Of a stretch of DNA of 64,000 nt, positions 1-10,935 are shown piece by piece. Origin of the DNA: Nocardia jinanensis (lineage in GTDB: Bacteria > Actinomycetota > Actinomycetes > Mycobacteriales > Mycobacteriaceae). The translations under genes were made by a program, and so were the position numbers. Positions within the stretch are counted from its first letter, which is position 1. Every line of letters begins with the position of its first letter. The stretch covers positions 1-64,000 of the forward strand of contig NZ_BMMH01000003.1 of NCBI RefSeq assembly GCF_014645735.1, given 5' to 3'. The notes below the pieces were generated by a model, which worked only from the letters and a program-made list of their open reading frames with translations, did not search any database and was not told the origin of the DNA.

Positions 1-74
1 GCCGCCCCGTCCTCGCCACCGCCAAATCCTACAATTAGGCAACGTATTTCAGGCGCGGAACACTAGCCGCAGAA
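1..74. other. left-edge intergenic sequence
   Basis: Short stretch downstream of hisI. No start codon with a ribosome-binding site, no strong hairpin and no coding signal can be seen before the window edge. Confidence 0.5.
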
Positions 75-425
75 CTACTCCGCCGCCAGCAGCACATCGG
101 TGTCGAAGCACGTATGAGTACCGGTGTGGCAGGCGGCGCCCTCCTGATCGACAACGAGCAGCACGGTGTCCCCGTCGCAGTCCAGCCGGACCTCGTGCAC
201 GTATTGCGTATGCCCGGAGGTCTCCCCCTTCACCCAGTACTGCTGCCGGGATCGCGAGTAGTAGGTGGCGCGCCGGGTGGCCAGAGTGCGGGCCAGAGCC
301 TCGTCGTCCATCCAGGCCATCATCAGCACATCGCCGGTCGATCGTTCCTGGGCGACAGCGGCCACCAGACCCGCCTCGTTGCGTTTGAGCCGGGCCGCGA
401 TCGCCGGATCGAGGATCTGATCCAT
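75..425 (-). CDS. hisI: phosphoribosyl-AMP cyclohydrolase HisI
   Basis: 116-residue protein that opens the adenine ring of phosphoribosyl-AMP in the third step of histidine synthesis, in the cytoplasm. It is the cyclohydrolase-only form typical of actinobacteria, with no fused HisE domain. The WMD motif is at residues 38-40. The zinc ligands are visible as Cys83, Cys99 and Cys106, followed by the family C-terminus. The ATG shares one base with the hisF stop codon (TGATG), so translation is coupled to hisF. It is the last gene of the minus-strand his arm hisA-impA-hisF-hisI. Confidence 0.96.
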   Translation of the reverse strand: MDQILDPAIAARLKRNEAGLVAAVAQERSTGDVLMMAWMDDEALARTLATRRATYYSRSRQQYWVKGETSGHTQYVHEVRLDCDGDTVLLVVDQEGAACHTGTHTCFDTDVLLAAE

Positions 426-1195
426 CACCGCACCACCAGATCTGCCGCGCGCATGGCGTCCTTGACCTGCGGGATGGTCAGATCGCCGAAGTGGAAGACG
501 CTGGCGGCGAGCACGGCGTCCGCGCCCGCCCGCACAGCCGGAGCGAAATGCTCCACCGCCCCGGCACCGCCCGAGGCGATCACCGGAATCGAGACCGCGG
601 CCCGCACCGTTTCGATCATCCGGAGATCGAAACCGGTTTTGGTGCCGTCGGCGTCCATCGAGTTGAGCAGGATCTCCCCCACCCCGAGTTCGGCGCCGCG
701 GATCGCCCATTCGACCGCATCGATTCCGGTGCCGCGCCGGCCACCGTGGGTGGTGACCTCCCAGCCCGAGGGGGTCCCGGGCTCTCCGTCCGGCACGGTG
801 CGGGCATCCACCGACAGCACGATGCACTGGGAGCCGAACCGCTGCGACATCTCGTGCAGCACCTCGGGGCGCGCGATCGCGGCGGTATTGACCGAGACTT
901 TGTCGGCCCCCGCGCGCAGCAGCCGATCCACATCCTCGACGGTGCGAACTCCGCCGCCGACGGTGAGCGGGATGAAGATCTGTTCGGCGGTGCGGGTCAC
1001 CACATCGAGCATGGTGCCGCGATCGCCGCTGGAGGCGCTCACGTCGAGGAAGGTGAGTTCGTCGGCGCCCTGGGCGTCGTAGGCCGCGGCGAGTTGCACG
1101 GGGTCCCCGGCATCGCGCAGGTTCTGGAAGTTGACGCCCTTGACCACGCGCCCGGAATCCACGTCCAAACAAGGAATTACCCGAGTAGCGAGCAT
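425..1195 (-). CDS. hisF: imidazole glycerol phosphate synthase cyclase subunit HisF
   Basis: 256-residue (beta/alpha)8 barrel. It takes ammonia from the glutaminase HisH and closes the imidazole ring, releasing AICAR and imidazole glycerol phosphate. Both catalytic aspartates are present, Asp11 (in PCLDVDSG) and Asp130 (in LSVDAR), at the positions standard for the family. The ATG overlaps the impA stop (TAATG) and is preceded by a GGAGAGGA ribosome-binding site. Its partner hisH is encoded about 8 kb away on the other strand, so the two subunits of one enzyme come from separate transcripts here. Confidence 0.97.
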   Translation of the reverse strand: MLATRVIPCLDVDSGRVVKGVNFQNLRDAGDPVQLAAAYDAQGADELTFLDVSASSGDRGTMLDVVTRTAEQIFIPLTVGGGVRTVEDVDRLLRAGADKVSVNTAAIARPEVLHEMSQRFGSQCIVLSVDARTVPDGEPGTPSGWEVTTHGGRRGTGIDAVEWAIRGAELGVGEILLNSMDADGTKTGFDLRMIETVRAAVSIPVIASGGAGAVEHFAPAVRAGADAVLAASVFHFGDLTIPQVKDAMRAADLVVR

Positions 1196-2064
1196 TATGG
1201 ATTCCTCTCCTCGCCGTACGGCGCGGCCGTATCCATCCGGTCGGAGACGGCGGTGTATCCGCTGCCCCGGGTCGCGGCGATCATATCGAGCAGTTCGGCG
1301 TGTACGCCCGGTGCGGCGGCCAGCACCGAACCGGATTCGATATTCCAGTCCACACCCTCGAGGTCGGTGACCACACCGCCCGCACAGCGCACCATGAGCA
1401 CGCCCGCGGCGTTGTCCCACGGGTGGTGCCCGAAGACGATCGCCCCACCGAGGGTGCCCTCCGCCGTGAAGGCGAGATCGATTCCGGTGGACCCGTGCAT
1501 CCGCACCCGCGACGACAGCGCGCTGAGTGTGCCGAGCACCCGGTGCCGGAACAGTCCCGGCACGCGACCGGTGGATTCGATATTGAAGGCGCCGAAACCG
1601 ATCATGGCCTCGTCGAGCACGGCCGGAGCCAATGGCGGCTGCGGTTTTCCGTCGAGTAGTAGCGGCCCACCCGTTACCGCGGCGTACCGGCGCCCCAATG
1701 GCGGGAACCAGGCGAGGCCCAGGACCGGTTCACCGTCGCGGACCAGCGCCAGCAGCGTGCCGGTGAGCGGATGCCCGTTCGAATAGTTGAAGGTGCCGTC
1801 GATGGGATCCAGGACCCAGGCGGTGCCGCTGGTGAGCGCGGGCCCGCCGAATTCCTCACCGTGCACCTCGATACCGGTCCGATCCAGGAGATGGCCGGAA
1901 ATGGTGCGTTCGAGTTCGAGATCCAGTTCGGTCGCGAAATCCCGCGACCCCTTGGCCACCGCGCTGGGTGCGCCCCGGCCCTCGAGGAAACGGTCGCTCA
2001 CACCGTCGAGGACTTCGGCGGCGGTGGCCATCAGGGTGGCCAGCTCGGTCTCTGCCCCGGTCAT
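1195..2064 (-). CDS. impA: inositol monophosphatase-family phosphatase (ImpA type)
   Basis: 289 residues. Inositol-monophosphatase superfamily motifs are clear: Glu70/Glu71 in the HGEEFGG region, the metal-binding DPIDGT at 86-91, and a C-terminal HPWDNAAG segment near residue 225. Members act on small sugar or polyol phosphates with Mg2+; in mycobacteria the orthologue sits between hisA and hisF and is named impA. Histidinol-phosphate phosphatase activity is a reasonable alternative given the his context, since no other such phosphatase is in the cluster. That is inference. The ATG at 2064 has a purine-rich site upstream. The longer reading frame reaching 2172 overlaps hisA and is not used. 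Confidence 0.88.
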   Translation of the reverse strand: MTGAETELATLMATAAEVLDGVSDRFLEGRGAPSAVAKGSRDFATELDLELERTISGHLLDRTGIEVHGEEFGGPALTSGTAWVLDPIDGTFNYSNGHPLTGTLLALVRDGEPVLGLAWFPPLGRRYAAVTGGPLLLDGKPQPPLAPAVLDEAMIGFGAFNIESTGRVPGLFRHRVLGTLSALSSRVRMHGSTGIDLAFTAEGTLGGAIVFGHHPWDNAAGVLMVRCAGGVVTDLEGVDWNIESGSVLAAAPGVHAELLDMIAATRGSGYTAVSDRMDTAAPYGEERNP

Positions 2065-2089
2065 CGCCTCGGCCCCCGATCTTCGTGGT

Positions 2090-2821
2090 TCAACGGACGG
2101 CGGCCAGCGCCTCGGGGAGGGTGAACCGGCCCGCGTACAGGGCTTTGCCCACGATCGCGCCCTCCACACCATCGGGCACCAGTTCGGCGATCGCGGTCAG
2201 GTCGGCCAGGGCCGAGACCCCGCCGGAGGCGATCACCGGCGCCTCGGTGGCCATACACACCTCACGCAGCAGATCCAGATTCGGTCCGGTGAGGGTGCCG
2301 TCCTTGGTGACATCGGTGACGACGTAGCGGGAGCAGCCGTCGCGCTCCAGCCGTTCGAGCACCTCCCACAGATCGCCGCCGTCGCTGACCCAGCCGCGCC
2401 CGCGCAGCCGGTACTCCCCGTCGACCTTCTGCACATCCAGGCCGACCGCGACCCGCTCGCCGTACTCCGCGATGGCCCGGGCGCACCACTGTGGGTCCTC
2501 CAGGGCGGCGGTCCCGAGATTCACCCGGGCGCAACCGGTGGCCATGGCGGCTTTCAGCGATTCGTCGTCGCGGATACCACCGGACAGTTCGACGGCCACA
2601 TCCAGTTCACCGACGACCGCGGCGAGCAGTTCACGATTGGACCCGCGGCCGAATGCCGCGTCCAGATCGACCAGATGCACCCATTGCGCTCCCGACTCCT
2701 GCCAGGCGAGCGCCGCGTCGCGGGGCGAACCGTAACTGGTTTCGCTGCCCGCCGCGCCCTGTACCAGGCGGACGGCCTCTCCATTGGCGACATCGACAGC
2801 GGGCAGCAGCACAAGACTCAC
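2090..2821 (-). CDS. hisA: phosphoribosyl isomerase HisA/PriA
   Basis: 243-residue (beta/alpha)8 barrel performing the Amadori isomerisation of ProFAR. It starts with GTG ([11 protein letters not shown]); upstream residues in this frame do not look like the family. Asp10 and Asp170 fit the catalytic acid pair. The GRGW segment at 141-144 matches the loop with Arg and Trp that lets the actinobacterial PriA form also isomerise phosphoribosyl anthranilate (TrpF activity). Dual function is therefore likely but inferred. It is first in the minus-strand his arm, 25 bases ahead of impA, and diverges from the kinase gene. Confidence 0.93.
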   Translation of the reverse strand: MSLVLLPAVDVANGEAVRLVQGAAGSETSYGSPRDAALAWQESGAQWVHLVDLDAAFGRGSNRELLAAVVGELDVAVELSGGIRDDESLKAAMATGCARVNLGTAALEDPQWCARAIAEYGERVAVGLDVQKVDGEYRLRGRGWVSDGGDLWEVLERLERDGCSRYVVTDVTKDGTLTGPNLDLLREVCMATEAPVIASGGVSALADLTAIAELVPDGVEGAIVGKALYAGRFTLPEALAAVR

Positions 2822-3022
2822 TCGGAACAGCCTAGTAGGTGCGGTCGGGCGAGGCCCATCCGCAGTCCGCGCGCGGTCGGAAGGAATGCCGCGACACACC
2901 CGGTTGCCGGCTGTTCGCCGCGACGCGCGCCCGCGGCCACCGGCAATCACCCAGCCGCTGCATCCCTACGACCGGGCGCCGGTTAAGGTGACATCACCCA
3001 CTGGGGCGGTCGAGGTGCCCGC

Positions 3023-3091
3023 TACACTCGTCCCGGACGCGTGAGTGGTCAAGGACGCGGCATGTCACGATTTCGAGAAGGTTCGGAGTAG
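3023..3091 (+). promoter_or_regulatory. leader of the kinase gene: -10 hexamer and 9-codon upstream ORF
   Basis: In the 290-base divergent region between hisA and the kinase gene, TACACT at 3023-3028 is a plausible -10 element. An ATG at 3062 opens a nine-codon frame (MSRFREGSE) whose TAG at 3089-3091 lies inside the GGAGTAGG ribosome-binding site (3085-3092) of the kinase gene. This geometry would couple termination of the short frame to kinase initiation. A GGTGA-CA-TCACC palindrome sits upstream at 2987-2998. Function is inferred from position only. Confidence 0.35.
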
Positions 3092-3111
3092 GCGCCATCG
3101 ATACCGGTCAG

Positions 3112-4686
3112 TTGATCGCGGATCACTACCGCCTGGTCGAGCAGATTGGTAGCGGCGGCACAGGCGTGGTCTGGCGTGCTGTCGACGAGCGTCTGCAACG
3201 GTCGGTGGCGATCAAGCAGATCCATATCAAACCCAGTCTGCCGCCCGCCGAGCGCGATGTGCTCCGGCAACGCGCGACCCGGGAGGCCCGCAACGCGGCC
3301 CGGTTCCAGCATCCGAACGCCATTGTGGTCTTCGATATCACCGAACACGGCGGCGATCCGTGTCTGGTGATGGAGTACATGAAATCCCGCAGCCTGGCGA
3401 TGGTGCTGTCGGCGCAGGGACCGCTACCACTGGCGCAGGTGGCGCGGGTCGGTGAACAGGTGGCCTCGGCGCTCATCGCGGCGCATCAGGCGGGCATCGT
3501 GCACCGCGACGTGAAACCGGGCAACGTATTGCTCGACGATCACGGCACCGTCAAGATCACCGATTTCGGTATCTCCCGGGCCACCGGCGATGTCACCCTC
3601 ACCGAAACCGGCCTGATCTGCGGTACGGCCGCGTATCTGGCGCCGGAGGTGGCGCGCGGCGCCGATCCGACGCCCGCCGCGGATGTGTTCGCTCTCGGCG
3701 CCACGCTTTTCCACGCCCTGGAGGGCGAACCGCCCTTCGGCTCCGGCAATCCACTCAAAGTTCTCTACGCGGCGGCCAACGGCCAGGTGAGCGAACCGCA
3801 GAACGCCGGGCCCGCTACCGATTTCGTGCTGGACCTGCTCAGCTCCGATCCGCGGGACCGGCCGAGTATGCGCGAGGCCCGGGAAGCACTGGCCCGTTTC
3901 GCGGGCTACGACAGCGCCGCCTCCGAGCACGCCGGGTTCGTTCCGGCGCGCGAAGCCTTCGACCGCAACGGCCACGACCGCAACGGCCACGGAGGCGCCG
4001 CGGTCAGCACGATGGAATCGCCGGCGCCCGGCCGGTACGGCAGCCCGGCCGAGGACGCCCCGCCGCGGCGCCGGCCGGAATCACGGTCGGCGGGCCGTAA
4101 CGGCCAGGAGTCACGCTCGCCACGCCGAGCGGCGAACCATCCGCCCACGAGCGCCCAGCCGGTCGCGCGGAAGTCCGGCGGCAACGGCGGGGTCAAACGC
4201 GCGGTGCTCATCGGCGGTATCGCCGGTGCCGCCGTCGTCGGCGGGGTGCTGTTCTTCAATTCTTCCGATTCCGGGGACAGCGGCTCGGCGCAGGCGGACA
4301 CCTCGACCAGCGCCACCGTCTCGAACTCGCCCGATATCCCCGCCGCGGACAGCCCCGCGCTCGGATCCACGACCAGCACCGGCTCGGTCGAATGGGTGCA
4401 GGCCGGCCAGATGATCGAGCAGTTCTATCTCGATCCCAGCGGTTCGTGGTCGCTGCTCACACCGGCCGCGCAGCAGGTGTACGGCAGTCAGCAGGAGTTC
4501 CAGCAGTACTGGTCGACACGGACCGTGCAGAACTTCAGCCGTATCGAGGCGTACAAGGGCAACAATCCCGACGGTTCGGTGGATATGCGGGTGAACAACC
4601 TCAGCTACGGCGGGCAGACCAGCAATCCGACGCTGCGGATCATCAGTTCCGGCGGAAACCTGCTGATCGACAGCGATACCCGCTGA
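3112..4686 (+). CDS. receptor-type serine/threonine protein kinase (Pkn family)
   Basis: Eukaryotic-like Hanks kinase with an N-terminal cytoplasmic domain. It has the glycine loop GSGGTGVVW (13-21), Lys35, HRDVKPGN (131-138), DFG at 151-153 and the activation segment ending in APE. A basic, Pro/Ser-rich linker follows, then one membrane helix at about 363-383 and an extracytoplasmic domain of about 140 residues of unknown ligand. Start choice is uncertain. TTG at 3112 is the first usable in-frame start codon, but the GGAGTAGG site at 3085-3092 is correctly spaced from an ATC at 3097, which would add five residues (IDTGQ). It separates the two his arms; no functional link to histidine synthesis is visible. 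Confidence 0.93.
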   Translation: MIADHYRLVEQIGSGGTGVVWRAVDERLQRSVAIKQIHIKPSLPPAERDVLRQRATREARNAARFQHPNAIVVFDITEHGGDPCLVMEYMKSRSLAMVLSAQGPLPLAQVARVGEQVASALIAAHQAGIVHRDVKPGNVLLDDHGTVKITDFGISRATGDVTLTETGLICGTAAYLAPEVARGADPTPAADVFALGATLFHALEGEPPFGSGNPLKVLYAAANGQVSEPQNAGPATDFVLDLLSSDPRDRPSMREAREALARFAGYDSAASEHAGFVPAREAFDRNGHDRNGHGGAAVSTMESPAPGRYGSPAEDAPPRRRPESRSAGRNGQESRSPRRAANHPPTSAQPVARKSGGNGGVKRAVLIGGIAGAAVVGGVLFFNSSDSGDSGSAQADTSTSATVSNSPDIPAADSPALGSTTSTGSVEWVQAGQMIEQFYLDPSGSWSLLTPAAQQVYGSQQEFQQYWSTRTVQNFSRIEAYKGNNPDGSVDMRVNNLSYGGQTSNPTLRIISSGGNLLIDSDTR

Positions 4687-4952
4687 CTGCCGGTCGGCTG
4701 CGTGCGGTCCTCTACCGGCCCGACCCGTTCGCCCGCCCCCGGCGGTATACGAAGGGGTTACAGTTCGCCGCGACAGATTCCGACTGGGTCAAGGGATCCG
4801 GTCCTCCGGTACGGGGGCCGGGTGAGGCGCTAGCGTTGGCGATGGTGGACCGTCCGGTGGTCCTCGACGGGCTCGAGGGCGACGGGGTCCCGGACCTGCG
4901 TCGCCGCTGCAGCTGAACATTCGAGTTCGTCCCATCGATGGGAGACGCGCAG
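4687..4952. other. intergenic region after the kinase gene
   Basis: 266 bases with no supported gene. Open frames here lack ribosome-binding sites and protein-like composition. GGGAGA at 4940-4945 belongs to the next gene. Confidence 0.5.
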
Positions 4953-5384
4953 ATGACCGAATCGGCACTGGAGGCGATGGCCAGGATGGTCGGTGAATGG
5001 ACGACGACCACGAACCTGCACCCCGATATCACCGGGCATACGACGATCGGGTGGATGCCCGATGCGCGGTTCCTGGTGGTCCGCTACACGGTCCCGGATC
5101 CCGGGGTCAGCTGGACGTGGCTGGTCGGCGCCGACGATCTGCACCAGGAGCACCTCGTCATCATGCACTACGACCAATACGGCGAGCACCGCATCTACCA
5201 GGGCGCCTTCGACGGACCGCTGTGGCGGGTGTGGCGCGATGCGCCCGGCCACTCCCAGCGGTTCACCGGGAATCTGGACGAGACGGGAAACACATTCCGC
5301 GCCACCTGGGAGCGCTCGGACTCCGAACTGGACCCGCGCAGCTGGGATCACGTGCTCGATTTCATCTATACAAGGACCTCCTGA
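4953..5384 (+). CDS. hypothetical protein, DUF1579-like
   Basis: 143 residues, cytoplasmic, without signal peptide or membrane helix. The sequence reads as a small beta-barrel type: an N-terminal helix with MVGEW, then alternating strands (FLVVRYTV, HLVIMHYD, GPLWRVWRD) rich in Trp, Asp and His. This resembles the DUF1579/lipocalin-like group that covers uncharacterised ligand-binding proteins; the assignment is tentative. Start ATG 4953 is chosen because GGAGA at 4941-4945 is correctly spaced; an ATG 15 bases upstream has no such site. It lies alone between the kinase gene and hisD. No role is proposed. Confidence 0.75.
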   Translation: MTESALEAMARMVGEWTTTTNLHPDITGHTTIGWMPDARFLVVRYTVPDPGVSWTWLVGADDLHQEHLVIMHYDQYGEHRIYQGAFDGPLWRVWRDAPGHSQRFTGNLDETGNTFRATWERSDSELDPRSWDHVLDFIYTRTS

Positions 5385-5602
5385 TCACCGCACACCCGGA
5401 TATGCGGTGGTAACGGCCCGATAGACTCATCTCCGCATTCGCTCCGGCCCTGCGCGGACTGCCGCCGGGCCCCGCCGGGCATACGCCGCATACGCACCGG
5501 CCGTACGCAGGCTGCGAATGGTCTCCGCTCAACAGCACCTATTACGCTGGAACGGCACCTTGTGCTGATGTACCCAGGCCGAAGACAAGGACCGGAACCA
5601 CC
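5385..5602. other. hisD upstream region
   Basis: 218 bases before hisD. I looked for a T-box, a riboswitch or a His-rich leader peptide and saw none. TTACGCT near 5542-5548 could provide a -10 element (TACGCT) for the hisDCBH transcript. A purine-rich AAGGACCGGAACC stretch precedes the hisD ATG. Confidence 0.4.
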
Positions 5603-8103
<2,501 letters not shown>

Positions 8104-8123
8104 GCACCGAGACGGAAGTGAGT

Positions 8124-8756
8124 ATGAACCGAACCGCGCGGGTGGAGCGCACCACCAAGGAATCCAGCATCGTGGTGGATCTGAACCTGGACGGCACCGG
8201 GAAGACCGATATCTCGACCGGTGTCCCGTTCTACGACCATATGCTCACCGCGCTCGGCGCCCACGCCAGTTTCGACCTGACCGTCCGGGCCGACGGCGAT
8301 ATCGAGATCGAGGCGCACCACACCGTCGAGGACACCGCGATCGTTTTCGGTCAGGCACTCGGGCAGGCACTCGGTGACAAGAAGGGCATCCGCCGGTTCG
8401 GCGACGCCTACATCCCGATGGACGAGACCCTGGCGCACGCCGCCGTGGACGTCTCCGGGCGGCCCTACTGCGTACATACCGGCGAACCGGACCATCTGCT
8501 GCACGCCGTGATCCCCGGCGCCCCGGTCCGGGGCCGTAACGATCCAGGTGCACCGTATTCGACGGTGCTCAACCGCCACGTCTTCGAATCGATCGCCCTC
8601 AATGCCCGGATCGCGCTGCACGTCCGCGTGCTCTACGGCCGCGACCAGCATCATGTGACCGAAGCGGAGTACAAGGCGGTCGCCCGTGCGCTGCGCGCCG
8701 CCGTGGAACCCGACCCGCGGGTCCAGGGTGTGCCGTCGACCAAGGGAGCACTGTGA
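8124..8756 (+). CDS. hisB: imidazoleglycerol-phosphate dehydratase HisB
   Basis: 210-residue monofunctional dehydratase; no N-terminal phosphatase domain as in enterobacteria. Manganese-binding motifs HHTVED and [11 protein letters not shown] are present, and the family C-terminus VPSTKGAL ends the protein. The ATG at 8124 has GGAAG upstream; a GTG two codons earlier is an alternative. From memory of the mycobacterial enzyme, a short extra loop (about RGRNDPGA) appears before [11 protein letters not shown]. The final codons GGA GCA CTG TGA form the first copy of a repeat continuing into the spacer. Confidence 0.95.
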   Translation: MNRTARVERTTKESSIVVDLNLDGTGKTDISTGVPFYDHMLTALGAHASFDLTVRADGDIEIEAHHTVEDTAIVFGQALGQALGDKKGIRRFGDAYIPMDETLAHAAVDVSGRPYCVHTGEPDHLLHAVIPGAPVRGRNDPGAPYSTVLNRHVFESIALNARIALHVRVLYGRDQHHVTEAEYKAVARALRAAVEPDPRVQGVPSTKGAL

Positions 8757-8966
8757 TGCTGCGATACCTCCGCCTTCGCTGCGGCCTCCGCGGACCGCAT
8801 CAATTCTGTACGGAGGGAGCACTGTGATGCTGCGGTGCTTCGATGTTTCCGCCAACGCTGCGGCCTCGGCGCGCACATGCACTGCTCATGAAGGAAGCAT
8901 CGTGCTGCGCCGCCTCGGCTCGGGCCTCCGCAGGCCGGATGTACCGCCCATGGAGGAAACGCTGTG
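8744..8966 (+). repeat. degenerate tandem repeat of a stop-start element between hisB and hisH
   Basis: A 20-base block GGGAGCACTGTGATGCTGCG occurs at 8744-8763 and again, identically, at 8815-8834 (period 71). A third decayed copy is at 8893-8909 (GGAAGCATCGTGCTGCG), and the hisH start region at 8952-8969 keeps the same layout (GGAGGAAACGCTGTGAGC). Each copy places a purine-rich site before CTGTGA, where a stop TGA overlaps GTG/ATG. CGCTGCGGCCTC recurs after copies one and two (8777 and 8856). The pattern looks like tandem duplication of a translational-coupling junction. Confidence 0.7.
8756..8827 (+). CDS. possible coupled mini-ORF, 23 codons
   Basis: Frame opened by GTG-ATG at 8753/8756, overlapping the hisB stop, and ending in EGAL plus TGA at 8825-8827, which copies the KGAL ending of hisB. 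GGGAG precedes the start. Sequence [15 protein letters not shown] is basic and resembles no known protein. It may be only a by-product of repeat duplication that keeps ribosomes moving from hisB to hisH. Confidence 0.3.
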   Translation: MLRYLRLRCGLRGPHQFCTEGAL

Positions 8967-8967
8967 A
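8827..8967 (+). CDS. possible coupled mini-ORF, 46 codons
   Basis: Opens with GTG-ATG at 8824/8827 overlapping the previous mini-ORF stop. It contains the third repeat copy in frame ([10 protein letters not shown]) and ends with EETL plus TGA at 8965-8967, overlapping the GTG of hisH. An uninterrupted chain of stop/start overlaps therefore links hisB to hisH. Product not recognised; the role may be purely translational. Confidence 0.3.
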   Translation: MLRCFDVSANAAASARTCTAHEGSIVLRRLGSGLRRPDVPPMEETL

Positions 8968-9596
8968 GCTCAGTAGTTCTACTGGACTATGGGTCCGGCA
9001 ATCTGCATTCCGCCGAACGGGCGCTGGTCCGGGCCGGTGCGCGGGTCGAGGTGACCGCCGACCCCGAGGTCGCGCTCGCCGCCGACGGTCTGGTGGTACC
9101 CGGAGTGGGCGCCTTCGCCGCCTGTATGGCCGGGCTGCGCGCGGTGCGCGGGGAACGGATCATCGGTCAGCGGCTGGCCGGCGGACGGCCGGTACTGGGT
9201 ATCTGTGTCGGTATGCAGATCCTGTTCGACCGCGGCGTGGAGTTCGGGGTGGAGACCGACGGTTGTGGCGAGTGGCCGGGTACCGTCGACAAACTCGAGG
9301 CACCGGTGCTGCCGCATATGGGCTGGAACACCGTCTCCGCTCCCGCGGACAGCGTGCTCTTCGCCGGGATGGACCCCACCACCCGGTTCTATTTCGTGCA
9401 CACCTACGCCGCCCGCACCTGGGACCTGCCGCCCAGCGATCACCTCGCCGCACCCCGGCTGACCTGGTGTGAGTACGGCACCGGCCGGTTCCTGGCCGCG
9501 GTGGAGAACGGTGCCCTCTCGGCGACGCAGTTCCATCCGGAGAAATCGGGTGACGCCGGCGCCCAACTGCTCTCCAACTGGGTGAAATCGCTCTGA
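8964..9596 (+). CDS. hisH: imidazole glycerol phosphate synthase glutaminase subunit HisH
   Basis: 210-residue class I glutamine amidotransferase delivering ammonia to HisF. The catalytic triad is visible: Cys81 in GICVGMQ, His191 and Glu193 in FHPEKS. The oxyanion strand PGVGAF is at 46-51. GTG start at 8964 follows GGAGG at 8952-8956 with normal spacing. It is the last gene of the plus-strand arm. In mycobacteria hisA follows directly; here MerR/SDR genes follow and hisA lies in the opposite arm. Confidence 0.96.
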   Translation: MSSVVLLDYGSGNLHSAERALVRAGARVEVTADPEVALAADGLVVPGVGAFAACMAGLRAVRGERIIGQRLAGGRPVLGICVGMQILFDRGVEFGVETDGCGEWPGTVDKLEAPVLPHMGWNTVSAPADSVLFAGMDPTTRFYFVHTYAARTWDLPPSDHLAAPRLTWCEYGTGRFLAAVENGALSATQFHPEKSGDAGAQLLSNWVKSL

Positions 9597-9612
9597 TCCC
9601 GCAGACGGGCCA

Positions 9613-9633
9613 CGGTACGGAATATCCGCACCG
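9613..9633. terminator. hairpin between convergent hisH and merR-type gene
   Basis: CGGTACGGA-ATA-TCCGCACCG forms a nine-pair stem with one mismatch and a three-base loop, in the 44-base gap between two converging genes. There is no U-tract, so it is a possible bidirectional or hairpin-only terminator. Confidence 0.4.
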
Positions 9634-9640
9634 CGCGGTC

Positions 9641-10066
9641 TCACCGGCCGGTCTGATCCGCGGCGGGTACCAGGTCGACCGGTGGCCCGCCGGCCGGTGC
9701 CGGCTCCGCCGCACCGGACTCGATCCGGCCGAGCGAATCCCACAGGCTGTCGCGGTGCTCGCGGAGGCGATCGAGCCGCTCGTCCAATACCGCGAGCCGG
9801 GCTCGATAGACCTCGACCGCACGCGCGGGGTCATCACATTCGGCCGGATCGTGCTGGTCCAGGCATGCTTCCAGTTGCCGGATACCGTCGACGGTCAGGC
9901 CGTGGCCGAGCAGTTCGGCGATCCGGCGGACGCGATGGACATCGGCTTCGTCGTAGTCGCGCCACCCGTTGGCGGTCCGCCGGGAACGCAGCAACCGGTT
10001 CTGTTCGTAGTAGCGCAGCGAGCGGCGGCTAGCTCCGGTCCGCAGGGACAGTTCACCGATACGCAC
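9641..10066 (-). CDS. MerR-family transcriptional regulator
   Basis: 141 residues: an N-terminal winged helix (RIGELSLRTGASRRSLRYYEQNRLL, then NGWRDYDEADV) typical of MerR, followed by a coiled-coil dimerisation helix rich in Arg/Leu. No conserved metal-binding cysteine pair is seen at the C-terminus, so the effector is likely not a metal. GTG 10066 is chosen because AGGAGG lies just upstream at 10071-10076; ATG at 10087 gives seven more residues but lies inside the palindrome. It is divergent from an SDR gene, and the pair probably forms one regulatory unit. Confidence 0.88.
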   Translation of the reverse strand: MRIGELSLRTGASRRSLRYYEQNRLLRSRRTANGWRDYDEADVHRVRRIAELLGHGLTVDGIRQLEACLDQHDPAECDDPARAVEVYRARLAVLDERLDRLREHRDSLWDSLGRIESGAAEPAPAGGPPVDLVPAADQTGR

Positions 10067-10086
10067 AACGCCTCCTGATTTGCTCA

Positions 10087-10111
10087 TGACACCCGTGTCA
10101 ATGTTTAGCGT
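10087..10111 (+). promoter_or_regulatory. MerR-type operator and -10 of the SDR gene
   Basis: TGACAC-CC-GTGTCA (10087-10100) is a perfect six-base inverted repeat, followed by TAGCGT (10106-10111), which lies seven bases before the SDR ATG. The MerR gene is adjacent and divergent, so control by that regulator is the simplest reading. With this -10, the SDR transcript would be leaderless. Confidence 0.55.
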
Positions 10112-10118
10112 CGGAACC

Positions 10119-10922
10119 ATGGCTACTGATTCCCCTTCGACCGCGTCCGCGTCCATCGTCACCCGTCCGGGTCCACCCGGCGACCTCACCGGGATGACTG
10201 CCCTGGTCACCGGTGGCGGCTCCGGTATCGGCGCGGCGGTCGCGGCAGAACTCGCCGGTCACGGCATGGAGGTCGTGATCACCGGCCGGCGCCGCGCCGC
10301 GCTCGCACAGACATCCGAACGCCACCCGGGTATCCGCATACATATCGGAGATGTCGCTGTACAAGCCGATGCCGAGGCGATGGTCACCGCGGCCGCCGGC
10401 GAGAACAATCGGCTGGACCTGGTCGTCAACAATGCGGGATTCGGCATACCGGCCCCGCTCGGCGAGATCGACCCCGGCGACGCCCTGCGCATGTGGTCCA
10501 CCAATGTGCTGGGCCCGACCCTGGTGACGCAGGCGGCGCTGCCGTATCTGCGGGTGCGCGGTGGCGCGGTGGTCAATATCTCCAGCACCTTCGGCTCCCG
10601 GCCCGCGCCGGGAATCAGCCACTACGGCGCCGGTAAGGCCGCGGTCGAACAACTCACCCGCAGTTGGGCGCTGGAACTCGCCCCGCACGGCATCCGGGTC
10701 AACGCGGTGGCGCCCGGGCCCACCCAGAGCGAGGCGCTGGACCGGATGGGCCTGTCCGGCACCGAAATCGAACAGCTGAAAGCGCAGGAGACCGCCGGGA
10801 TCCCGCTGGGCACCCGCGGTCGCCCCGAAGATATCGCGCCCTGGGTGGCCGCGCTCGCGCGACCGGATTCGTGGGTGACAGGTCAGGTGATCGGTATCGA
10901 TGGCGGCTACTCGGTCGCCTGA
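10119..10922 (+). CDS. SDR-family NAD(P)-dependent oxidoreductase
   Basis: 267-residue classical short-chain dehydrogenase. It has the cofactor motif TGGGSGIG (31-38), NNAG (104-107), catalytic Ser155/156, Tyr169 and Lys173 (YGAGK), and the C-terminal IDGGYSVA typical of the 3-oxoacyl-ACP reductase-like branch. Substrate cannot be deduced. Basic residues after the second strand (GRRRAA) favour NADP(H). A longer upstream start at 10080 would run through the operator and is rejected. Transcription probably depends on the divergent MerR gene. Confidence 0.9.
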   Translation: MATDSPSTASASIVTRPGPPGDLTGMTALVTGGGSGIGAAVAAELAGHGMEVVITGRRRAALAQTSERHPGIRIHIGDVAVQADAEAMVTAAAGENNRLDLVVNNAGFGIPAPLGEIDPGDALRMWSTNVLGPTLVTQAALPYLRVRGGAVVNISSTFGSRPAPGISHYGAGKAAVEQLTRSWALELAPHGIRVNAVAPGPTQSEALDRMGLSGTEIEQLKAQETAGIPLGTRGRPEDIAPWVAALARPDSWVTGQVIGIDGGYSVA

Positions 10923-10935
10923 CCTCCGAGGCCGG

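Noticed and set aside
5385..5602. His leader peptide or T-box before hisD
   Set aside because: No run of His codons, no T-box motif and no attenuator hairpin pair seen.
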